This document shows, in pieces, positions 1 to 8,635 of a DNA stretch of 64,000 bases. Made by a program: the position numbers and the translations under genes. Positions within the stretch are counted from its first letter, which is position 1. Each line of letters opens with the position of its first letter. Below the pieces are notes generated by a model. That model made no database searches and was not told the origin of the DNA. It worked only from the letters and a program-made list of their open reading frames with translations. The stretch spans positions 1-64,000 of the forward strand of contig NZ_JAHLOS010000012.1 of NCBI RefSeq assembly GCF_018917525.1, given 5' to 3'. This DNA is from Enterococcus raffinosus (GTDB lineage: Bacteria; Bacillota; Bacilli; Lactobacillales; Enterococcaceae).

Positions 1-126
1 CAGGAGTCAATTCTAGAACATCACACAAGCACCAAGCAACTAAAGTGTTATTAAATTATCAAAGAACAAGAGAATAAAACTGGAGTGATTTATCACTCTA
101 AAAAATATATTACGAGGAGGAATAGT

Positions 127-1254
127 ATGCAAAAAATTCATTTTAAGACAACGATCTGGCTGGGGGCAGAGGTCCTTGAAGGGCTTAAGGAGCTAAAAAG
201 TAAACGAATCTTTTTAGTAGCAGATCCCTTTTTGATCGAAAATGGCGAGATTAATGACATCGTTCGCCACATTGATCAAAACGACTATTTAATATTTAGT
301 GATATCGTCCCAGATCCGCCAGTTGAAAAGATTGTCAGTGGAGTGAAGCAAATCGTTGATTTTCAAGCAGACATTATACTGGCCATTGGCGGAGGATCAG
401 CAATTGATGCAGCAAAAGCAATGAAATATTTCACCAATCGAATGTTAACCAATAAGATCGATCAATTAATTGCGATCCCTACGACAAGCGGAACGGGGTC
501 AGAGGTAACAAATTTTTCAATCATCACGATTCCTGAAAGAGGAACGAAATTTCCTCTAGTTACTGATGAAATTCAGCCGGATATCGCCATTTTAGATACG
601 AACTTAGTCATTGGAATACCACCTGCTATCACTGCGGATACAGGAATGGATGTCTTAACTCATATCCTCGAATCATATGTCTCGATCAAGGCCACTGTTT
701 TATCCGATGCTTATTGTGAAAAAGCCATCAAACTTGTTTTTGCTTATTTGGAAAGGGCCTACCAAAATGGCGAGGATCGACAGGCAAGAGAAATGATGCA
801 TCTTGCATCTTGTTTGGCTGGTATCGCCTTTAATCAAACATCATTAGGAATCAATCACGGGATTGCTCACGCCGCGGGTGCTCGCTTGCACATTCCTCAT
901 GGTCGAATCAACGGGATTTTATTACCTAGTGTAATTCAGTTCAATGCGGATTTAAATGAGGCAGGCCATCTCCAAAATAAGGCAGCAGTGAAATATTTAA
1001 AACTAGCTAAATGCTTAGGTGCATCAACAAATAATCCGCGTATGGGTGTGAACACGCTGATTCGTCAAATTATTCAGTTGCGGAACAGCTTGAAAATGCC
1101 AGCAACACTCTCAGAATTTGGCCTTAACAAGAGAGAAGTTGAACAAGCAATACCAGCAATTTCCGAAGCTGCAATAAATGATGCCTGTACAAAAACAAAT
1201 CCTGTTGTGCCGTCTATCCAAGACATCGAAACGATCATTCAAGAGATTTTATAA
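127..1254 (+). CDS. eutG: Iron-type alcohol dehydrogenase EutG
   Basis: Probably reduces acetaldehyde to ethanol with NADH in the ethanolamine microcompartment, recycling NAD+ for the acylating aldehyde dehydrogenase EutE. The 375-aa protein has the group III (iron-containing) ADH signature: GGGSAIDAAK at residues 88-97 for cofactor binding, then DTGMDVLTH and the His-rich segment HGIAHAAG...HIPHG that supply the metal ligands. The reading frame is open from 85, but GAGGAGG lies just upstream of the ATG at 127, so I start there. It leads the eut cluster in this window; eutS, eutP or eutT, if present, lie to the left. Family assignment is firm, the name rests on context. Confidence 0.9.
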   Translation: MQKIHFKTTIWLGAEVLEGLKELKSKRIFLVADPFLIENGEINDIVRHIDQNDYLIFSDIVPDPPVEKIVSGVKQIVDFQADIILAIGGGSAIDAAKAMKYFTNRMLTNKIDQLIAIPTTSGTGSEVTNFSIITIPERGTKFPLVTDEIQPDIAILDTNLVIGIPPAITADTGMDVLTHILESYVSIKATVLSDAYCEKAIKLVFAYLERAYQNGEDRQAREMMHLASCLAGIAFNQTSLGINHGIAHAAGARLHIPHGRINGILLPSVIQFNADLNEAGHLQNKAAVKYLKLAKCLGASTNNPRMGVNTLIRQIIQLRNSLKMPATLSEFGLNKREVEQAIPAISEAAINDACTKTNPVVPSIQDIETIIQEIL

Positions 1255-1259
1255 AAGCA

Positions 1260-1288
1260 TTGACAGCCCTTTCAAACTACCCTATAAT
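1260..1288 (+). promoter_or_regulatory. SigA-type promoter before eutVW
   Basis: TTGACA at 1260-1265 and TATAAT at 1283-1288 are separated by 17 bp, a perfect consensus promoter. It sits six bases after the eutG stop codon and immediately before the tandem-hairpin EutV site, so transcripts would start about at 1295 and run straight into the antiterminator. Confidence 0.85.
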
Positions 1289-1294
1289 CGAACT

Positions 1295-1387
1295 AGCACA
1301 ACGAGGTGCTCCCAAAATTTAAGAGCAATGAAGCTCCTTGATAGAAAACAGACATTTTGTTATTGTTTTTTATTTGGGAGCTTTTTA
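1295..1387 (+). promoter_or_regulatory. EutV ANTAR antitermination site and terminator, eutV leader
   Basis: Two small hairpins with six-base loops carry A at loop position 1 and G at position 4, the ANTAR target pattern: AGCAC-AACGAG-GTGCT at 1295-1310 and GAGC-AATGAA-GCTC at 1323-1336. The 3' arm of the second overlaps AAGCTCC (1331-1337), which can pair with GGAGCTT at 1377-1383 to form an intrinsic terminator ending in a U run. A longer alternative pairs GCTCCCAAA (1308-1316) with TTTGGGAGC (1373-1381). Either terminator excludes an ANTAR hairpin, so EutV binding would allow read-through into eutVW. Confidence 0.8.
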
Positions 1388-1551
1388 TGTCTACTTTATT
1401 TGCTTTTTATCTCTTATGAGGAGCACTTGTTGAAGTACAATAAGAATTTACGCGTACTTTTTAATGAGGTTTGTTAGATCGATCACTAGAGATTATTTTT
1501 ACTACAAAATAAAGTAGGCGGATTCTTGAAAAAGTGTAAGGATGTGAAGGG

Positions 1552-2124
1552 ATGAATGGAAGAGTTGTAATAGTCGATGATGAGCCAATTACAAGATTTG
1601 ATATTCGCGATATTTTACAAGGAGCGGGCTACGAAGTCGTTGGCGAAGCAGCAGATGGTTTTGAGGTCATAGAGATTTGTAAAAAAACGCGCCCAGATGT
1701 TGTTCTAATGGATATTCAAATGCCCGTTTTGGATGGACTAAAAGCAGGAAAGAAAATTATTCAGGACAATACAGCCAGTAGCATTGTGTTCCTATCAGCA
1801 TACAGTGATGTTGAAAATACGACAAAAGCAAAGAACCTTGGTGCAATCGGCTATCTGGTAAAACCCTTAGATGAAAAATCATTGATCCCAACGTTGGAAA
1901 TGAGTATTGCTCGTGGTAAGGAAACTCAAGATTTAATCAAGCAGGTTGAAAAATTAAAGACAAAACTAGATGAAAGAAAAATCATTGAAAAAGCAAAAGG
2001 CATTTTGAGTAAAGAAAATGGCTTATCCGAAGCCGAAGCCTACCAAACGATTCGTAAGTTAAGCATGGACAAGCGTTGTCCAATGAGTGAAATTGCTGAA
2101 TTGATCGTGATAAACGATGAGTAA
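1552..2124 (+). CDS. eutV: Response regulator EutV with ANTAR RNA-binding domain
   Basis: Two-component response regulator that works as an RNA-binding antiterminator rather than a DNA-binding factor. The 190-aa protein has a receiver domain at residues 1-120 (acidic pair VDD near residue 10, phospho-acceptor Asp54 in VLMDIQMP, Lys in YLVKPLD near 105), a short coiled coil, and a C-terminal ANTAR three-helix domain (about 130-188, ERKIIEKAKGIL...). In enterococci EutV phosphorylated by EutW dimerises and binds tandem hairpins in eut leaders; two such sites lie in this window, at 1295-1387 and 3531-3612. The stop overlaps the start of eutW by 8 bases, indicating translational coupling. Confidence 0.95.
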   Translation: MNGRVVIVDDEPITRFDIRDILQGAGYEVVGEAADGFEVIEICKKTRPDVVLMDIQMPVLDGLKAGKKIIQDNTASSIVFLSAYSDVENTTKAKNLGAIGYLVKPLDEKSLIPTLEMSIARGKETQDLIKQVEKLKTKLDERKIIEKAKGILSKENGLSEAEAYQTIRKLSMDKRCPMSEIAELIVINDE

Positions 2125-3550
2125 TGCTGGAATGATCCAACTTTGTCAGGAGTATACCTCACTTTCCCCTGACGACATAGAAGCATTGCTTCATTCAGCT
2201 CAGCAAGTTGAAAAGAATCCTCATTACGAAGACATTGATGTGTTCATCGATGTTTATAACGAAATGAAAAAGGAAGCGTTGGTGATTTATCACAAGCGGC
2301 CAAAGACCAAAGAATCCTTATACAAACGCGATATTGTCGGCGAAGATGCACTGTTAAAAAATGAACCGGGGGCATTAAGAACCTTAGAAACGGGTCTAAA
2401 TTCGGTGAAGCTCATGGCCGTTAGCCAGGAAAATATTTTGATTCAGCAATCGGTTTTTCCAATCAAAAATAACGGAAAGACGATCGGCGTGATCATTCTG
2501 GAAAAAGGTGTGACCGAAGACGATAAAAAAGAAAGCAATGAGCGACTTTCCGATAAGCTTCCGTCATCAGAGACTCTAAGTCACTTAGACCAATCCTTCG
2601 TCAATCAACTGCCCGAGGCAATCCTCGTTTATGATAAGTATGGATTTTTGATCTCTAGCAATAAAGAAGCGAAAAACCTATATCGTAGGCTGGGCTACAA
2701 AGACCGAATCAAGAATATGCATTACGACAATTTGACTCTTGATTATACGACCTTTGACTACATCATGTATCAAATCGGTCGACAAGATTCCAATCAACCG
2801 ATTGAAAACGAAACAGCTTATCTGAGCTATTATTTTATCATTAAGAAGATCTGGGTGGAAAAAGGTGGAAAATTACTAGTCATTATCCAAGATAATACCG
2901 ATGTCAAAAGCAAAGAGGCAGAGATCATTTCCAAATCGGTTGTTATCAGAGAAATCCATCATCGTGTAAAGAATAATTTACAGTCGATCGTCTCTTTATT
3001 AAGGATTCAAGAAAGAAGAACTAGCAGTTCAGAAGCCAAAAAAATTCTTCGGGAGAGCGTTTCAAGGATTATGGCCATTGCGGCTTCTCACGAATTACTT
3101 TCTAAGCAGGTTGAAGATCAAGTTTCGCTGTATCAAACCCTGGAGGCAGTTGTTTTCAATTTCCGCCATATCATCCAAAGTTCGTCAGAGCGAGAAATTG
3201 ATTTGACTTTAGACATCGACCAAGAGATTCAGGTTCTAAGTGATGAAATGGTGACCATCTCTTTGATCGTGAATGAATTGCTGCAAAATGTATTCGATCA
3301 TGCTTTTGAACCAAATCAATCGGGGCAAGTAACAATTACTGGAATAAAGGAGAAGAGTTTAATCTCCATCACAGTCGAGGATAACGGGAAGGGCTTCGAT
3401 CCAAAGGCGGATCACGGCGACAGTCTCGGCCTAATGATCATCACAAGCTATGTAAAGGATAAATTAAAAGGCAAGATAAAAATTGAATCGGGGAGAAACG
3501 GTACAAAAGTCTGTTTCACCTTTGAAAATGACAACATTGACGTTGTTTAA
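2117..3550 (+). CDS. eutW: Ethanolamine sensor histidine kinase EutW
   Basis: Sensor kinase for EutV; in E. faecalis EutW autophosphorylates on sensing ethanolamine. The 477-aa protein has no membrane segment, so it is probably cytosolic. It has an N-terminal sensory region of about 130 residues, a PAS-like domain (about 170-265), a HisKA_2-type H box (REIHHRVKNNLQS, His near residue 281) and a HATPase domain with N box NELLQNVFDHAF and G box VEDNGKGF. The start overlaps eutV. The end of the gene also forms the first ANTAR hairpin of the eutA leader (3531-3546). Confidence 0.93.
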   Translation: MSNAGMIQLCQEYTSLSPDDIEALLHSAQQVEKNPHYEDIDVFIDVYNEMKKEALVIYHKRPKTKESLYKRDIVGEDALLKNEPGALRTLETGLNSVKLMAVSQENILIQQSVFPIKNNGKTIGVIILEKGVTEDDKKESNERLSDKLPSSETLSHLDQSFVNQLPEAILVYDKYGFLISSNKEAKNLYRRLGYKDRIKNMHYDNLTLDYTTFDYIMYQIGRQDSNQPIENETAYLSYYFIIKKIWVEKGGKLLVIIQDNTDVKSKEAEIISKSVVIREIHHRVKNNLQSIVSLLRIQERRTSSSEAKKILRESVSRIMAIAASHELLSKQVEDQVSLYQTLEAVVFNFRHIIQSSSEREIDLTLDIDQEIQVLSDEMVTISLIVNELLQNVFDHAFEPNQSGQVTITGIKEKSLISITVEDNGKGFDPKADHGDSLGLMIITSYVKDKLKGKIKIESGRNGTKVCFTFENDNIDVV

Positions 3551-3612
3551 AAATTAAGCAAAGACGCTTAAGAAAGTGGAAAGAAATTTTCTCTTTTTTA
3601 AGCGTCTTTTTT
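3531..3612 (+). promoter_or_regulatory. EutV ANTAR antitermination site and terminator, eutA leader
   Basis: First hairpin ACAAC-ATTGAC-GTTGT (3531-3546) overlaps the eutW stop codon; second hairpin TTAAGC-AAAGAC-GCTTAA (3554-3571). Both loops have A1 and G4. The 3' arm of the second is also the 5' arm of a strong terminator: AGACGCTTAAGAAAG (3562-3576) pairs with CTTTTTTAAGCGTCT (3593-3607), followed by Us. Forming the second ANTAR hairpin excludes the terminator, so phospho-EutV should switch on eutA and the long downstream operon. Confidence 0.85.
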
Positions 3613-3635
3613 ATGTTTTGACAGGAGGCTAGGTT

Positions 3636-5066
3636 TTGGGAAAAGAAAAAATGTTAACCGTTGGCATCGACTTAGGAACATCAACTACTCAGCTAGTCTT
3701 GTCGGAGCTGACAATCGAAAATTACGCATCTGCCTTCTCAGTTCCCAGAATTACGATTTCTGAGAAGAAAGTCATTTATCGTAGTGAGATTATTTTTACA
3801 CCTCTGATGAATCAAAAGGAAATCGATGATGAACCCATCAAACGATTCGTGACCGAACAATACAAACAGGCCGAAATCGAAAAAGGCGATATTCAAATGG
3901 GTGCTGTCATTATTACAGGTGAGACGGCGAGGAAGACAAATGCTAGTAAAGTGTTGAAGGCACTCAGCGGTTACGCCGGGGACTTCGTAGTAGCCACTGC
4001 TGGACCGGATTTGGAAAGCATTATTGCAGGAAAAGGAGCAGGAACGGAGAAGTTATCGAAGCAGTACAAAGGAACCATTGTCAACTTAGATATTGGTGGA
4101 GGAACCACAAATTTAGCAGCCTTTAGAGACGGAGATACGTTAGATACAGCTTGCTTTGATATTGGCGGTCGCTTAATCAAAATAGACCCAAAAACACAGA
4201 CCATCCAATATATCTCACCAAAGCTCAAACAAATTATCAAAGAACAAAAGCTTTTGATAGAAGAGGGGAAAGCAGCGGAAAAGCAAGAGCTCCAAAAGAT
4301 TGTTGCAGAGTTAGTAACCGTTCTTGAAAACAGCGTGGGAATAGGAGAAAAAAGTGTCTATTATGATTTGCTGATGACCAACCATGGATTAAAGCTGGAT
4401 TACGATCTTACCTCTCTAACATTTTCAGGCGGAGTCGCAGATTGTCTTGAAAGTCAGGAAAAGGATTGCTTCAAATACGGAGATATCGGTTTGTTACTAG
4501 GCCAGCAATTAAAAGAATCCAGATTATTTTCAGAGCTGGATGTCTTGCCTTCTGAAGAAACGATTCGAGCAACGGTCGTCGGAGCTGGTTCTCATACTGC
4601 TGAGGTGAGCGGAAGTACCATTTCTTATACAGAAAAGTTATTGCCATTAAAAAATTTACCGATTCTGAAGCTTTCAAAAAATGATGAGACACAAGACACA
4701 GAACAAATGGCGTTTCAAATTACGGAAAAGCTGAACTGGCATCGGTTGGAAGACGATTTGTCGCAAATCGTTCTAGCTATTGAAGGGAAAAAGAACCCCA
4801 GTTTTATCGAAATTCAAAGATACGCAGCCGGAATTGTTAAAGGATTGAAGCCATTGATTGATGAAAAATTCCCCTTGATTGTACTTGTTAAAGAAGATAT
4901 GGCTAAAGCTTTAGGGCATAGTCTCTTTGCCCAGCTGCCAAGGAATTATCCATTTGTCTGTCTGGATTCAATCCTAGTTGAAAACGGCGATTATATTGAT
5001 ATTGGAAAACCAGTGGCTGGTGGAGCGGTTCTGCCAGTGATTGTTAAAACACTAGTATTTAATTAA
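3636..5066 (+). CDS. eutA: Ethanolamine ammonia-lyase reactivating factor EutA
   Basis: ATP-dependent chaperone-like factor that exchanges damaged cobalamin out of ethanolamine ammonia-lyase. The 476-aa protein has an actin/Hsp70-fold signature: DLGTSTTQLVLSEL near the N-terminus (phosphate 1) and DIGGGTTNLAAF near residue 150 (phosphate 2). The start is a TTG at 3636, seven bases after AGGAGG; the ATG at 3651 would be too far from that site. It directly follows the second EutV-controlled terminator and precedes eutB by 16 bases, so it opens the structural operon. Confidence 0.93.
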   Translation: MGKEKMLTVGIDLGTSTTQLVLSELTIENYASAFSVPRITISEKKVIYRSEIIFTPLMNQKEIDDEPIKRFVTEQYKQAEIEKGDIQMGAVIITGETARKTNASKVLKALSGYAGDFVVATAGPDLESIIAGKGAGTEKLSKQYKGTIVNLDIGGGTTNLAAFRDGDTLDTACFDIGGRLIKIDPKTQTIQYISPKLKQIIKEQKLLIEEGKAAEKQELQKIVAELVTVLENSVGIGEKSVYYDLLMTNHGLKLDYDLTSLTFSGGVADCLESQEKDCFKYGDIGLLLGQQLKESRLFSELDVLPSEETIRATVVGAGSHTAEVSGSTISYTEKLLPLKNLPILKLSKNDETQDTEQMAFQITEKLNWHRLEDDLSQIVLAIEGKKNPSFIEIQRYAAGIVKGLKPLIDEKFPLIVLVKEDMAKALGHSLFAQLPRNYPFVCLDSILVENGDYIDIGKPVAGGAVLPVIVKTLVFN

Positions 5067-5082
5067 AAGGAGTGAAATAGAA

Positions 5083-6447
5083 ATGATTTTGAAAACCATG
5101 CTTTTTGGTAAGACTTATCAGTTTCGAAGCGTCAAGGAAGTTCTCGCCAAAGCCAATGAAGAAAAATCCGGCGATAAGCTGGCAGGAGTAGCGGCTGAGA
5201 GCTCCGAGGAACGAATTGCCGCTAAAGTAGTTCTTGCGCAATTAACTTTAGAGGATTTATTTAATCATCCAGTAGTTGATTACGATGAAGATGAGGTAAC
5301 GAGAATTATCGTTGATCAAGTCAATCTTAAGATTTTTGATTCAATTAAACACTGGACCGTGGAGGAGCTTAGGGAATGGATTCTGTCTGACAAAACAGGC
5401 GATTTTGAGATTAAACGAATATCCAGAGGCTTGACAGCTGAAATGATAGCAGCGGTTTGTAAGTTAATGTCGAATATGGATTTGATTGTCGGTGCCAAGA
5501 AAATCAAAGTCCAAAAGACTGCGAATACCACCATCGGAAAAACAGGAACATTTTCCGCTCGTCTGCAACCGAATCATCCTACTGATAATGTGGATGGAAT
5601 CATGGCATCGGTCATGGAAGGTTTGTCATACGGTGTTGGTGATGCCGTTATCGGTCTAAATCCCGTAGATGATTCAACTGAAAGTGTCGTGCGAATTCTT
5701 AATAAGTTTGAAGAATTCAGAAGTGAATGGGACATTCCGACACAGACCTGTGTGCTCGCCCATGTAACGACACAAATGGAGGCAATTCGCCAAGGGGCCC
5801 CAACAGGACTAGTCTTCCAATCAATTGCTGGTTCAGAAAAGGGCAACACGGCCTTTGGAATTAGCGGCGGTTTAATTCAAGAAGCACGAGATTTAGTTTT
5901 ACAACAGGGACAAGCGGTAGGGCCAAACGTAATGTATTTTGAAACAGGACAAGGTTCTGAACTTTCCTCAGAAGCCAATTTCGGAGCAGATCAGGTTACG
6001 ATGGAAGCTCGCTGTTACGGTTTTGCTAAAAAATATGACCCATTTATTGTCAACACCGTTGTAGGCTTTATTGGGCCAGAATATCTTTATGACTCCAAAC
6101 AGGTTATTCGAGCAGGTCTTGAAGATCACTTTATGGGTAAGCTAACGGGCATCTCAATGGGCTGTGATGTCTGTTACACCAATCACATGAAGGCAGATCA
6201 AAACGACATGGAAAATCTTACCGTCCTACTGGCTGCAGCAGGCTGTACGTATATCATGGGCATTCCCCACGGTGATGATGTCATGCTGAATTACCAAACC
6301 ACCGGCTTCCATGAAACAGCGACGATACGCGAAATGTTCAATTTAAGACCAATCAAGGAGTTTGAAGAATGGTTGGAAAAAATGGGCATTATGGAAAATG
6401 GCAAGCTGACTCAACGAGCTGGCGATGCCTCATTATTTCTTAAATAA
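5083..6447 (+). CDS. eutB: Ethanolamine ammonia-lyase large subunit
   Basis: Catalytic large subunit of the adenosylcobalamin-dependent lyase that splits ethanolamine into acetaldehyde and ammonia. At 454 aa it has the family's usual length, and the whole sequence reads as EutB, including the TIM-barrel segments GTFSARLQPNHPTDN, FETGQGSELSSEANFG and ISMGCDVCYTNHMKADQ. A good ribosome site (AAAAGGAGTG) precedes the ATG. It sits between the reactivase eutA and the small subunit eutC (15 bases apart from its chosen start), the conserved order. Confidence 0.97.
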   Translation: MILKTMLFGKTYQFRSVKEVLAKANEEKSGDKLAGVAAESSEERIAAKVVLAQLTLEDLFNHPVVDYDEDEVTRIIVDQVNLKIFDSIKHWTVEELREWILSDKTGDFEIKRISRGLTAEMIAAVCKLMSNMDLIVGAKKIKVQKTANTTIGKTGTFSARLQPNHPTDNVDGIMASVMEGLSYGVGDAVIGLNPVDDSTESVVRILNKFEEFRSEWDIPTQTCVLAHVTTQMEAIRQGAPTGLVFQSIAGSEKGNTAFGISGGLIQEARDLVLQQGQAVGPNVMYFETGQGSELSSEANFGADQVTMEARCYGFAKKYDPFIVNTVVGFIGPEYLYDSKQVIRAGLEDHFMGKLTGISMGCDVCYTNHMKADQNDMENLTVLLAAAGCTYIMGIPHGDDVMLNYQTTGFHETATIREMFNLRPIKEFEEWLEKMGIMENGKLTQRAGDASLFLK

Positions 6448-6462
6448 GAGAGGGTGAAGAAA

Positions 6463-7368
6463 ATGAACGAACAAGATATCAAGAAAATGGTGGAATCAAT
6501 TTTAACCGATTTAGTGGATCAGCAAGGAAATACGGCAGTAGCAACTAAAAATGTTATGGAAGCAGCCAATGATAAAGTATCCGAAAACGTCGATGAGAAC
6601 TGTAGTATCGCGGACATTACGGAAGTCGATTTAAGAAAACAACTGTTAGTGACTGAACCAAATGATGCGGATGGCTATTTGAAAATGAAATCCTTTACGC
6701 CGGCACGCATCGGCGTCGGTCGTGCGGGACAACGCTATATGACTCAATCCGTCTTGCGCTTTCGAGCAGATCATGCTGCCGCACAAGATGCAGTGTTTTC
6801 AGATGTTTCAGAGGAATTAATTAAAGAGTTGAACTTAATTCCGACTCAAACCATTTGCCAAAGTAAAGATGAGTATTTAACCAGACCAGATTATGGTCGA
6901 GTTTTCGATGAAACCAACTGCGTACTGATCAAAGACAAATGCCAAAAAGGTGCTAAATTACAAATTGTCGTTGGTGATGGACTTAGCTCAGCGGCAATAG
7001 AAGCCAACGTCAAAGAAATTCTCCCGTCTATTAAACAAGGCTTGAAAATGTATGATCTGGATTTTGACCAAGTGCTATTTGTTAAATACTGCCGAGTTCC
7101 CGCAATGGATAAAATTGCGGAATTAACCGAAGCAGAGGTTGTTTGCTTGCTTGTTGGAGAGCGACCTGGTTTGGTAACCGCGGAATCCATGAGTGCTTAT
7201 ATCGCTTATCGTCCGACAGTTGGAATGCCAGAAGCGCGCCGAACGGTGATTTCCAATATTCATAAAGGCGGTACTCCTGCTGTTGAAGCGGGTGCTTATA
7301 TTGCCGAGCTGATCCATAAAATGTTGCAGAAAAAGAAATCAGGAATTGATTTGAAGGAAGCGGAATAG
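6463..7368 (+). CDS. eutC: Ethanolamine ammonia-lyase small subunit
   Basis: Small subunit of ethanolamine ammonia-lyase; with EutB it binds cobalamin and forms the active site. The frame opens with GTG at 6454, but GAGAGGG at 6448-6454 points to ATG 6463. The first 18 residues ([18 protein letters not shown]) form a predicted amphipathic helix typical of peptides that target enzymes into the microcompartment, followed by a flexible acidic linker to about residue 50 and then the EutC core ([17 protein letters not shown]..., [16 protein letters not shown], near the C-terminus). Length 301 aa is usual. Confidence 0.95.
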   Translation: MNEQDIKKMVESILTDLVDQQGNTAVATKNVMEAANDKVSENVDENCSIADITEVDLRKQLLVTEPNDADGYLKMKSFTPARIGVGRAGQRYMTQSVLRFRADHAAAQDAVFSDVSEELIKELNLIPTQTICQSKDEYLTRPDYGRVFDETNCVLIKDKCQKGAKLQIVVGDGLSSAAIEANVKEILPSIKQGLKMYDLDFDQVLFVKYCRVPAMDKIAELTEAEVVCLLVGERPGLVTAESMSAYIAYRPTVGMPEARRTVISNIHKGGTPAVEAGAYIAELIHKMLQKKKSGIDLKEAE

Positions 7369-7385
7369 CCGAAGGAGGGAAAGAA

Positions 7386-8039
7386 ATGAGAAATGATCGT
7401 TTAGGAGCAAACGTCCTAAGTGTAAAAATGATCGCCAATGCTGACGAGGACTTGGCAAAACAGTTTGACCTGCCAAAAGGAATGAAATCATTGGGCATCA
7501 TTACTTCTGATTGCGATGATGTGACTTATGTCGCACTGGATGAAGCCACGAAGGCTGCCGAAGTCGAAGTTGTTTATGCTAAAAGTATGTACGGAGGAGC
7601 TGGAAATGCTTCAACAAGATTAGCGGGTGAAGTGATCGGGATCTTAGCTGGTCCCAGTCCAGCAGAAGTGAGCAGTGGCTTAGCCATCGCTATTCAAGTC
7701 ATCGAAAATGAGGCAAGCTTTATCAGTGCCAATGATGATGATAGCATTCCTTACTTTGCTCATGTAATTTCACGTTCTGGCCGTTTTCTATCCAAAGAAG
7801 CCAACGTCACTGAAGGAGAAGCGATCGCTTACTTGATCGCGCCACCACTAGAAGCGATGCTAGGTTTAGACGCAGCTCTTAAAGCAGCAGATGTAAAAAT
7901 GGGCGTCTTTTATGGACCACCATCAGAAACTAATTTCGGCGGCGCCTTGTTATCTGGTACGCAATCAGCTTGTAAAGCAGCCTGCAACGCCTTCGCCCAA
8001 ACCGTTCAAAATGTAGCAGCCGATCCCAAGGATTATTAA
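7386..8039 (+). CDS. eutL: Microcompartment shell protein EutL
   Basis: Trimeric tandem-BMC shell protein forming pseudo-hexameric tiles with a gated central pore. The 217-aa sequence matches EutL throughout (LGANVLSVKMIANADEDLAKQF at the start, MYGGAGNAS near residue 60, and FYGPPSETNFGGALL in the second domain). AAGGAGGG precedes the ATG. It follows eutC by 17 bases and precedes a second BMC gene by 14, in the usual eut order. Confidence 0.95.
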   Translation: MRNDRLGANVLSVKMIANADEDLAKQFDLPKGMKSLGIITSDCDDVTYVALDEATKAAEVEVVYAKSMYGGAGNASTRLAGEVIGILAGPSPAEVSSGLAIAIQVIENEASFISANDDDSIPYFAHVISRSGRFLSKEANVTEGEAIAYLIAPPLEAMLGLDAALKAADVKMGVFYGPPSETNFGGALLSGTQSACKAACNAFAQTVQNVAADPKDY

Positions 8040-8053
8040 GGATGTGATACAAG

Positions 8054-8635
8054 ATGACAGCACTAGGAATGATTGAAGTCCGTGGATATTTAGGAGCGGT
8101 TAGTGTTGCCGATACAGCACTCAAGGCGGCCAATGTAACGTTGAATAACGCGGAAGTCATTCGAGGCGGTATAACGACCATTCAATTAACTGGCGATGTA
8201 GCGGCGGTAAATGCAGCGGTAGAGGCGGCGACACAAATGGCAAAAACTTTAAATTGCCTTTTGTCTAGTCATGTAATTGCTCGTTTAGATGAGCAAACCA
8301 AGGCTTTGATGAGGCACCCAGAACAAACAACTTCTCATGAGATTAGTGAAGAAATACCAGAAGAAACAACTCATCAAGAATTAAATGAGGAAGAAACTAC
8401 TGAAGCAACCACTATAGAAGAAAAGATTCCCGAACGGCCTATTATCCGCGAAAATGCTGAAGATGAAGGGTTGAAGAAAAAATTATCAGATAAAAAAGTT
8501 ACCGAGTTGCGAACGATCGCCTATAAAATGAATCTTCGATCACTGACCAAAAAGGAAATAAAATTTGCAACAAAAGAAAGCTTAATCAAGGCTATTTTAA
8601 TTGAATCCGAGGGGAGTGAAAGTGATTGGGATTAA
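8054..8635 (+). CDS. BMC shell protein with C-terminal helix-extension-helix (EutK-like)
   Basis: A single BMC domain (about residues 1-88: ALGMIEVRGYLGAV, ADTALKAANVTL) is followed by a low-complexity Glu/Thr-rich linker (about 92-140) and a basic C-terminal segment, KLSDKKVTELRTIAYKMNL...TKESLIKAI, that resembles a SAP/Rho-N/HeH nucleic-acid-binding fold. EutK of enteric bacteria also joins a BMC domain to a nucleic-acid-binding-like helical domain, so this may be the Gram-positive counterpart. The C-terminal fold is my reading of a short motif and uncertain. The gene overlaps the TTG start of eutE by 10 bases. Confidence 0.8.
   Translation: MTALGMIEVRGYLGAVSVADTALKAANVTLNNAEVIRGGITTIQLTGDVAAVNAAVEAATQMAKTLNCLLSSHVIARLDEQTKALMRHPEQTTSHEISEEIPEETTHQELNEEETTEATTIEEKIPERPIIRENAEDEGLKKKLSDKKVTELRTIAYKMNLRSLTKKEIKFATKESLIKAILIESEGSESDWD

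Noticed and set aside
1-126. Possible end of an adenosylcobalamin riboswitch or EutX RNA before eutG
   Set aside because: Only 126 bases are available. I see one small hairpin (GAGTGAT/ATCACTC, 93-108) but no B12 box or ANTAR pair, so nothing can be supported.
1178-1477. Open frame of 99 codons across the eutG 3' end and eutV leader
   Set aside because: It overlaps eutG and runs through the promoter, ANTAR hairpins and terminator; no ribosome site and no plausible protein features.
7082-7501. Minus-strand open frame of 139 codons across eutC/eutL
   Set aside because: It lies wholly opposite two well-identified genes, lacks a ribosome site and shows shadow-type composition.
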